Of a stretch of 19,558 nt of DNA, positions 13,634 through 19,558 are shown piece by piece. Every line of letters begins with the position of its first letter. Position 1 is the stretch's first letter. This DNA is from CAYWHE01 sp964458125 (GTDB taxonomy: Bacteria; Bacteroidota; Bacteroidia; AKYH767-A; OLB10): positions 1-19,558 of the forward strand of contig CAYWHE010000060.1 of NCBI GenBank assembly GCA_964458125.1, given 5' to 3'. The notes beneath the pieces are model-generated. The model saw nothing but the letters and a program-made list of their open reading frames with translations, made no database searches and was not told the origin of the DNA. Position numbers and translations under genes: made by a program.

Positions 13634-16600
13634 TTATTTACCGGTAACCCTCACCACGCCTGACCCGTGATAGGAATGGTACTCACCGTCATACATGGCA
13701 TCGGCCGAAACCGGTCCCATGACAAACGTACCGGTAGAGACGGCCCTCGCCAAATAATAAAATACTTTTGGGGTCAGGTCAGCGGAGGTAAAGAGGTTGA
13801 TGCGGTCGTCCCGGATGTCCATGTAATCCGGCTGTGCCTGGTCCCGGACCCAGTTCATGCCGGCCACAGCGCCAATGCGCGGATTTTCAATTTCAAACCC
13901 GGCCGGAAGCATGTCGGTGATCACGACGTTCCGGATATGGCTTCGTTCCGTATTTTCCAGCACCAGTTTAACCACGACAAGGTCATTCTGACTGATGGAA
14001 TTACTTTTCAGCGGCTGACCAAACCGGTTGAGGAATGTTTTACGTATACGCAAAAAGTTATCTTCGGCCGGAAAGGATCCGTCACGGGTAAGCCCTTCCA
14101 TATCCCAGGAATAGTAAAGGGTTCCGCTTCCTTTTACCGTCACGGTCACCGGTTGGCCAAATATGTTTTTCGACAGGATCAGGTCTTCCCCGTTAAATTC
14201 ACCAACCGTCACTCCGTTGGCCTGTATCGTGGCCATTACCCTGTTCTCCCGGTTGCGTTTCATGAATTTTCCCAGCGCCAGAAAAGCAAAGGCCCTTTCC
14301 TGGGTGGAGAGGTATTTTTCTTTCCGGATTTGACTGCTCAGGTGGTTCACCATCACGCCGGTCTGGGGATTGTCCGGATCGGCTTCGAGCAGCCCGGACA
14401 GGGCCAGGGCTTCATCGCGGATATAAGAGGAAAAACTGCCGCCGGTTTCGCGGACCGCCTGTTCGCCTTCAAAGGCCGTAGGCAGCAGGTCGGCGTAACC
14501 TTTGCGGTCACCGCAAATCAGGAAGGTGGTGGCCAGCAGGTAACGCGCATCCAGCGTGATGCTGTTCGTTTTGTATTTGTAATAATTCATTGTCGACAGG
14601 TCCGGGCGGCCGTTCAGGGCAAGCACATAAAGGCTGTAAAAAAGTTCGCGCGCGGCAAACTTCTTCGGCAGGCGTTTGCCGTTTGCATGATAAAAGAAGT
14701 AATGGATTTCATCCCTGGTTTTGGATTTGGCGGCCAGGTAGGAAATCAGTTTTTCCAGACCCGGCTGGCTGACTTCATATCCGGCCCGTTTGGCTTCCGT
14801 CAGAAAATGACAGGCGTAAGCGCTTCCCCACCAGGATTCCTCATCTCCGCCGGGCCAGTAACTCAGTCCCCCGTTGTAAAGTTGCATGGATTGAATCCTG
14901 CTGATGGCAGCCTGTACATTGCGCGTGATGTTGACGGGACGGCCGGGTTTGTTCAGGAGCGATTTCGCCAGGTCTGCAAAGTAAAGTTGAGGAAAGGCCA
15001 TGGAGGTAATTTGTTCGACGCAGCCATAAGGATAATCGAGCAGGTATTCCAGCTGATCGCTGAACCGGACCATGGGCGAACGGCTCAGGAAAAGTTTCCC
15101 TTCGACGCTGGCCGGGATGAATCCGGTGGTCAGGTTCAGCGTTTTCTCGGCACCGCCGCTGATGCTTCCCGCATCACTTGCTTTCTGAAGCGAAGCCGGT
15201 GGTCTGACAGTGATGGCCGTAAGATCGGAATAACTGCTTCCAGCTGCTTTCACCTGCACCTCAATGCTTCCTTCCCCGAAGTCCTGACGGGCGATTACCT
15301 TCCAGGTGGTCCTTTTTTCGGCATGTGCCTCCACCTCGAGTTGCTGTTCGTTGATACCTGAAAGTGTAACGGGACCCGTGAGTGAAATTCGGGCCGTCAG
15401 GCTGGTTTTTACCGGAAGTGTATTGGTGATGGTCACCGGCATCAGCAGCGTATCGCCCGGGCTGAGGAAACGCGGTATGCCGGCCGATATCACCACCGGG
15501 TCGGCTACCTGTATATGCTTTTCGGCACTGCCAAAGGTCTGGTCTTTATAAACGACGGCCATCACCCGGAGATCCCCGGAGAATTGCGGAATATCAACCG
15601 TACAGGTGGCTTCACCGGAGGCATTTGTTTTCAGGATGCCGCTCCAGTAAGCCACCAGGTTTACCCGTTTATTGCTGAGCGGGTTGACCCTTTTCTGGAG
15701 ATCGTACCCGTCACCACCCGTGCTGGAGCGTTTCATTTTCAGGTCCGGTAACAGCCACGGATATACGTCAAAGGATTCCACCGTCAGGGCCTGCTTCTGG
15801 TAAAAAAAATGGTAGGGATCGGGAGTGGGGGAGTTCTTCAGCTGCATGATGCCTTCATCCACAACGGCTACGGTGACTTCAATATCCGATTTGGGCAGGG
15901 TTTTAACGGTGACCGTTTGCCGTGTTCGCGACCGTGACCGGGCAGCAGCGATAATGGTTACGGGCAGCCGGTTGCTTTTTTTAGCGAGGGAAATGCTGGC
16001 AAAGCCATGCGCCACCGTAAGGGGCATGGAGCCGTCATCAAGGGGTTTGAACAGGGTGGCGCTGACGTAAACATTCGGCAGGTATTCTTCCTTCAGGGGG
16101 ATCAGGAGCATGGCTGCCTTTTTATCCGTTGTCAGGTAATGGTATTCAAAGACCTTGTTCCGTTCAATGGTGACCAGCAGTTTTCCTGCAAATGGTGTTT
16201 TAAACAGCAGGCTTGCCCGTTCACCCGGTTCATAGGTTTCCTTATCCGTACTGATTTCCACCTGCCCTTCGTTATTGACCTGAAAGGAAGTGTTTGAAGT
16301 GCTTCCCCAGCGGTAAGCATAAAATTCAGATTCCACATATTTCCCTGATCCCGGTCGCCTCACCCGCACCAGGTATTCCCCCGATTCATTCGGGATGAAC
16401 GGAAAAACGCTGCCGGTCCGGGCTATGGTGAATCGGCGGTCGGTGATGATTTCTTCCTCCCGCTGGGACACATAACGGTAATGCGTATCGTAGGTTCTTT
16501 CCATGACGGTATGCCATTTGACCCGTATGACCTGCACATGCACTGTAGCCCGGTCAACGGCATTTCCCGTTGCATCGGTTGCAATCAGGCCAACCTCGAC

Positions 16601-19045
16601 AGGCTGGTTCGTGCCGACATAGTAATCAGGTATGCGGATGCCGTAAAATACATCCTGGGTTTTGATGTCAAATTGCCTGATGCGGTTTACGGGTCTTCCC
16701 GATTCATCAAAAACCGTTACAAAAATTTTCCCGTTCAGTAAACCTTCGTCGGCAAACACCGGATCCACCAGAAATTGCTCCAGGGCCTTTCCTTCCGCAT
16801 TCGTTTTGCCCTGCCTGACCGTCACCGGGAGGACGAGTTTGTCGGAACCTTTGATGCCGAAATTATAGGACGGAAAATTTTTGGAATAAAAATATTTCCT
16901 GGTGAAACTGAATTCCGCCTCGTAATTCCGGTCAGCGGCCGGTGGACCGAACAGGTTGACAGCGCGGATGTCAGCGCGAACGCTGTCCGACAGGGAATAG
17001 GCCTGAAGGTTCGTGTTTAAAACCACGTTGATGCGGTCCGGGATAAATTCCTCCACGCTGAAATTCCTGCTGCCGATAAGCAGGTCGTTGGAGGTGTAAA
17101 CCTCCAGGGTGTAAGTCCCCGTCACGGTTCCGGAAGCGAGTTCAAGGCTGCTCTCGCAGGAGCCCTGCCGGTCCAGGTTCCGGCGCAGGTTCCGGAGTTC
17201 CTTGCCGTTCGGCAGCAGGTACCGCAGTTTCACCGCTACGTCCCGCACGTTTTCCCTTCCCTCGTTGCGTATAATGGTATTGTTATGCACCGTTTCGCCG
17301 GGACGGTAGATTTCACGGTCGCCGTAAATAAAAGCCTGGTATCCCGATTCGTTGTTCCGTGCGCCTCCCACGTCAAAACGGGAATTTTCCACCCGGCTGT
17401 CCCGGAAAACCAGGTAATTGAAATCGTTTCCCGAACGGGCCGTGATCATGGAAACCCGGAAGCCCGGAAATTTTGACCGTATGCCTGAAAACACAGCAAC
17501 ACCGTCCTTGTTGGTGGTTCCCGTATACAGTGTCTGGTTGTTGGCGCTCGTAAAATTCACCCGGATATCAGCCAGGGGCTGCATGTTCAGGATGGAATTG
17601 GCAAAGACGTAAATTTCATCTTCTGTCTGTTTCACCATCAGGCCAATGTCGGAGATGGAAACCAGTTTGACGGCTTTTCTCCATTTGTCCTCTCCGGATT
17701 CCACCCGTACCAGGTAGATGCCCCGGAAAGCGCCCTGTTCGGTGAAATCCAGATTCAACAGGCGTGATCCATTGACCAGGGCAAGGTTTTTTGTTTCGTA
17801 TTCCTGTTTCATTACCACATCTCCAACCTCATCCAGGTTATAATCTTCATAGGTGAACGGCCTGTCTTCCCCTTCGCCCATATACTCCCTGTACCGGTTG
17901 TTCCTCAAAAAGGCCTGGATGTTGTTTTCATAGATACGGGTAACCGTAAGTTTTACCTTCGGTATGTTGACGATCTGGACGCCCACGGTTTTGGATCCGC
18001 GCGAAGAAAGATAGACCCCTTTGCCGGATGCAAAGGAAATGGATGGTTCCAGCTGGCCGAAAGGGACCAGTGCGATATAATCACCTGCCATTTCACCACC
18101 GAGGGCCCCTCTGAGTTTTTTCGAGATGTTCACTTCATACGAGGCACCGGAAGTAAAATTGCCGCGCAGGGCCAGGCCCGATTCCCTGTTCTCCAGGGAG
18201 AACTCAACGGCCGGCGTGATTTTAACCAGGCTGCCGATATCATCCCCCTCCACAGGTTGATTGGTGCTGATCTCCAGCACAGCCTCGGTTCCTTCAAACA
18301 AACCCTGTACCTGGGTGATGGCTAATTTTTCAGGCGAAGAGAGGGATTGCTGAAAGGACCCCATCGCGCTTGTCTGGTAATTGCTTTCCATGCAATGAAG
18401 GCCGGCAGCTACGCGGATATCCAGGGATGTCTGGCTTTCCGGATTCTTTTCCAGTCCGTCACACAACAATAAAACCTCGGCCGAAGGAGATGTGCTCATG
18501 ATTTCGAAGGGCATCTCTTTTCCGTTTACCCGCAGGCTGGTCAGGTGTCTGATTTCATCCGGATCCACCCTGTAGTTGAACAGCAGTGTTACCTGGAGGG
18601 CAGGCAGTCCGGGCACTTTTTTTGACCGCACCCAGGATGCCTCACTACCCGTTAGTTTCAGGTAAGGGGTATGAAAATGAATGGGTATCAGCTCATCGTC
18701 ATTTAAATTTTTATCGGCATGCCTGAGGAGGAGATCTGTAAAAACGGCCTGGTAGACCGTACTTCCCTGGAATGCAAGAGACGGGGAAAAGACGAGCTCT
18801 TTCGGATTATTCCATTTGAAGAGTCCTTTTACGGCGGGTGTAAAAGCCAGGTATGCCGATGAATCCCATTTCCCCGTCAGCGAGTCGGGCACCAGGTTCC
18901 GGTCAAAGGTGAACACAAGATTTTGCTGTAAGTCGATTTCATCAGTGAAATTGGAAGATTTCAGCCGTACGCTGTTTTTATTCAATGAACAGGAAATGGT
19001 CAACAGGAGCAGGGCAGCTAATGCTGCATTGGGGCGGAAATGCAT
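13634..19045 (-). CDS. Bacterial alpha-2-macroglobulin family lipoprotein with intact thioester motif
   Basis: This is an 1803-aa predicted periplasmic, lipid-anchored protease trap. The ATG at 19045 is chosen over one at 19129 because it gives a compact lipoprotein signal, MHFRPNAALAALLLLTIS, with the lipid Cys at 19. The residues after Cys19 (SLNKN) lack the acidic surface-export signal described for Bacteroidota lipoproteins, which favours a periplasmic location. A macroglobulin Ig-like domain with DREIYRPGETVHNNTIIRNE lies around residues 570-590. The alpha-2-macroglobulin core (TNASGEATCTVDIPQFSGDL) is near 1130-1165. The thioester motif YPYGCVEQ has Cys1342 and Gln1345, followed by the alpha-helical thioester domain with GGLSYWPGG. 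The C-terminal domain ends DGEYHSYHGSGVVRVTGK. In other bacteria such proteins are often paired with penicillin-binding protein PbpC, which is not found here. A role in trapping invading proteases is inferred from the family. Confidence 0.93.
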   Translation of the reverse strand: MHFRPNAALAALLLLTISCSLNKNSVRLKSSNFTDEIDLQQNLVFTFDRNLVPDSLTGKWDSSAYLAFTPAVKGLFKWNNPKELVFSPSLAFQGSTVYQAVFTDLLLRHADKNLNDDELIPIHFHTPYLKLTGSEASWVRSKKVPGLPALQVTLLFNYRVDPDEIRHLTSLRVNGKEMPFEIMSTSPSAEVLLLCDGLEKNPESQTSLDIRVAAGLHCMESNYQTSAMGSFQQSLSSPEKLAITQVQGLFEGTEAVLEISTNQPVEGDDIGSLVKITPAVEFSLENRESGLALRGNFTSGASYEVNISKKLRGALGGEMAGDYIALVPFGQLEPSISFASGKGVYLSSRGSKTVGVQIVNIPKVKLTVTRIYENNIQAFLRNNRYREYMGEGEDRPFTYEDYNLDEVGDVVMKQEYETKNLALVNGSRLLNLDFTEQGAFRGIYLVRVESGEDKWRKAVKLVSISDIGLMVKQTEDEIYVFANSILNMQPLADIRVNFTSANNQTLYTGTTNKDGVAVFSGIRSKFPGFRVSMITARSGNDFNYLVFRDSRVENSRFDVGGARNNESGYQAFIYGDREIYRPGETVHNNTIIRNEGRENVRDVAVKLRYLLPNGKELRNLRRNLDRQGSCESSLELASGTVTGTYTLEVYTSNDLLIGSRNFSVEEFIPDRINVVLNTNLQAYSLSDSVRADIRAVNLFGPPAADRNYEAEFSFTRKYFYSKNFPSYNFGIKGSDKLVLPVTVRQGKTNAEGKALEQFLVDPVFADEGLLNGKIFVTVFDESGRPVNRIRQFDIKTQDVFYGIRIPDYYVGTNQPVEVGLIATDATGNAVDRATVHVQVIRVKWHTVMERTYDTHYRYVSQREEEIITDRRFTIARTGSVFPFIPNESGEYLVRVRRPGSGKYVESEFYAYRWGSTSNTSFQVNNEGQVEISTDKETYEPGERASLLFKTPFAGKLLVTIERNKVFEYHYLTTDKKAAMLLIPLKEEYLPNVYVSATLFKPLDDGSMPLTVAHGFASISLAKKSNRLPVTIIAAARSRSRTRQTVTVKTLPKSDIEVTVAVVDEGIMQLKNSPTPDPYHFFYQKQALTVESFDVYPWLLPDLKMKRSSTGGDGYDLQKRVNPLSNKRVNLVAYWSGILKTNASGEATCTVDIPQFSGDLRVMAVVYKDQTFGSAEKHIQVADPVVISAGIPRFLSPGDTLLMPVTITNTLPVKTSLTARISLTGPVTLSGINEQQLEVEAHAEKRTTWKVIARQDFGEGSIEVQVKAAGSSYSDLTAITVRPPASLQKASDAGSISGGAEKTLNLTTGFIPASVEGKLFLSRSPMVRFSDQLEYLLDYPYGCVEQITSMAFPQLYFADLAKSLLNKPGRPVNITRNVQAAISRIQSMQLYNGGLSYWPGGDEESWWGSAYACHFLTEAKRAGYEVSQPGLEKLISYLAAKSKTRDEIHYFFYHANGKRLPKKFAARELFYSLYVLALNGRPDLSTMNYYKYKTNSITLDARYLLATTFLICGDRKGYADLLPTAFEGEQAVRETGGSFSSYIRDEALALSGLLEADPDNPQTGVMVNHLSSQIRKEKYLSTQERAFAFLALGKFMKRNRENRVMATIQANGVTVGEFNGEDLILSKNIFGQPVTVTVKGSGTLYYSWDMEGLTRDGSFPAEDNFLRIRKTFLNRFGQPLKSNSISQNDLVVVKLVLENTERSHIRNVVITDMLPAGFEIENPRIGAVAGMNWVRDQAQPDYMDIRDDRINLFTSADLTPKVFYYLARAVSTGTFVMGPVSADAMYDGEYHSYHGSGVVRVTGK

Positions 19046-19159
19046 GGGATGGGGTGGATGGTTAAGGTCAGCCGGACAAAAGGATCTGCTTAAAAATATC
19101 AATTTGATGCTATTCAACAACCTGACCATGCTAATATTTTATCCGGGTAAAAATAATTT

Positions 19160-19558
19160 TCAGTCGAATCGGATGGCCTTCACCGGGCTGATTTTACTGA
19201 TCACCATGGAAGGGATGATGAGCATGAGCATGCACAGGACGAGCGTGCCGGCATTGATGAGGGCCAGGTAGAGGAAGGAGAAATTAACGGGTACCACCGA
19301 TACGTAGTAGGATTCCTGGGGCAGGGTAATGATCCCGTAACGGTATTGAAGCGTACAAAGCGTGAGGGCCAGCAAATTGCCACCCAGCATACCCAGGCCG
19401 ATGAGAAATCCGGCCATGTACAGGAATACTTTACGGATGCTGAGATCTCCGGCTCCCATGGATTTTAATATGCCGATCAGCGTGACGTTGTCAAGGATCA
19501 GAATCAGCAGGGTGGAAATCATGTTGATGCCGGCGACCAGGATCATCAGCGACAGGAT
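19160..19558 (-). CDS. FtsX/LolC-E-type ABC transporter permease, C-terminal part (5' end beyond window)
   Basis: The frame is open to the last base of the window, so the gene starts outside; 132 codons are visible before the stop at 19160-19162. Three long hydrophobic segments can be seen: ILSLMILVAGINMISTLLIL, then FLYMAGFLIGLGMLGGNLLAL, then FLYLALINAGTLVLCMLML. The cytoplasmic motif DNVTLIGILKSMGAGDLSIRKVFLY lies between the first two. It matches the loop in FtsX-domain permeases that reads E/D-x-x-x-x-hydrophobic-G-I-L-(K/R)-(A/S)-(L/M)-G. The ending ISPVKAIRFD also fits the common final P-hydrophobic-x-A-hydrophobic-R. This organisation is typical of LolC/LolE-like lipoprotein-release permeases of the inner membrane. 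Its neighbour encodes a lipoprotein, but family assignment beyond FtsX type is uncertain without the N-terminal half. Confidence 0.88.
   Translation of the reverse strand: MLSLMILVAGINMISTLLILILDNVTLIGILKSMGAGDLSIRKVFLYMAGFLIGLGMLGGNLLALTLCTLQYRYGIITLPQESYYVSVVPVNFSFLYLALINAGTLVLCMLMLIIPSMVISKISPVKAIRFD

Noticed and set aside
13667..15361. A 564-codon open frame on the + strand inside the macroglobulin gene
   Set aside because: It is fully antisense to a gene with clear family motifs, has no recognisable domain or start context, and arises from the stop-poor complementary frame of a coding region.

Overview
The window comes from a member of the Bacteroidota, most likely a Chitinophagaceae/Sphingobacteriia-type organism. 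Three independent signs support this: two secreted proteins ending in type IX secretion (T9SS) sorting domains, promoter elements of the Bacteroidota form TTTG-N19-TAnnTTTG instead of sigma-70 boxes, and start codons that mostly lack strong Shine-Dalgarno sequences. No rRNA, tRNA, CRISPR array or transposase was seen. The content is largely chromosomal core and peripheral metabolism plus cell-envelope genes.

Left part (1-3870): the 3' end of a GT4-like glycosyltransferase is followed by about 0.8 kb without a credible gene. That gap holds an unusual array of roughly 90-nt units, each a strong hairpin followed by the motif AACCTAAAAACTAACC. Next are ribBA (riboflavin synthesis) and, converging on it with no intervening base, an HI0933/BaiN-type FAD oxidoreductase whose -7 promoter box lies only 4 nt from its start codon.

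Middle (3870-9306): two minus-strand paralogous secreted proteins of nearly equal length (570 and 571 aa) each have a signal peptide, a shared N-terminal domain, a PKD domain, three Ig-like repeats and a T9SS C-terminal domain. A clear rho-independent terminator follows each one. The upstream paralog is divergent from pyrG (CTP synthase).

Right-middle (9310-13134): a tight minus-strand operon, read from high to low coordinates, encodes PaaZ, an unrecognised 148-aa protein, a YdiI/EntH-type hotdog thioesterase and a crotonase-family protein. It starts from a near-perfect Bacteroidota promoter (TTTG-N19-TATCTTTG). PaaZ ties the operon to aerobic phenylacetyl-CoA degradation, but the other known paa genes (epoxidase subunits, ligase, thiolase) are not in the window.

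Right end (13283-19558): a small pterin-4a-carbinolamine dehydratase gene, a very large lipoprotein of the bacterial alpha-2-macroglobulin family with an intact thioester motif, and the 3' end of an FtsX/LolC-E-type ABC transporter permease, all on the minus strand.

No clear undescribed multi-gene system is visible. The best leads are the intergenic hairpin/motif array, the unknown gene embedded in the paa operon together with its atypical thioesterase and crotonase partners, and the duplicated PKD/Ig T9SS proteins.
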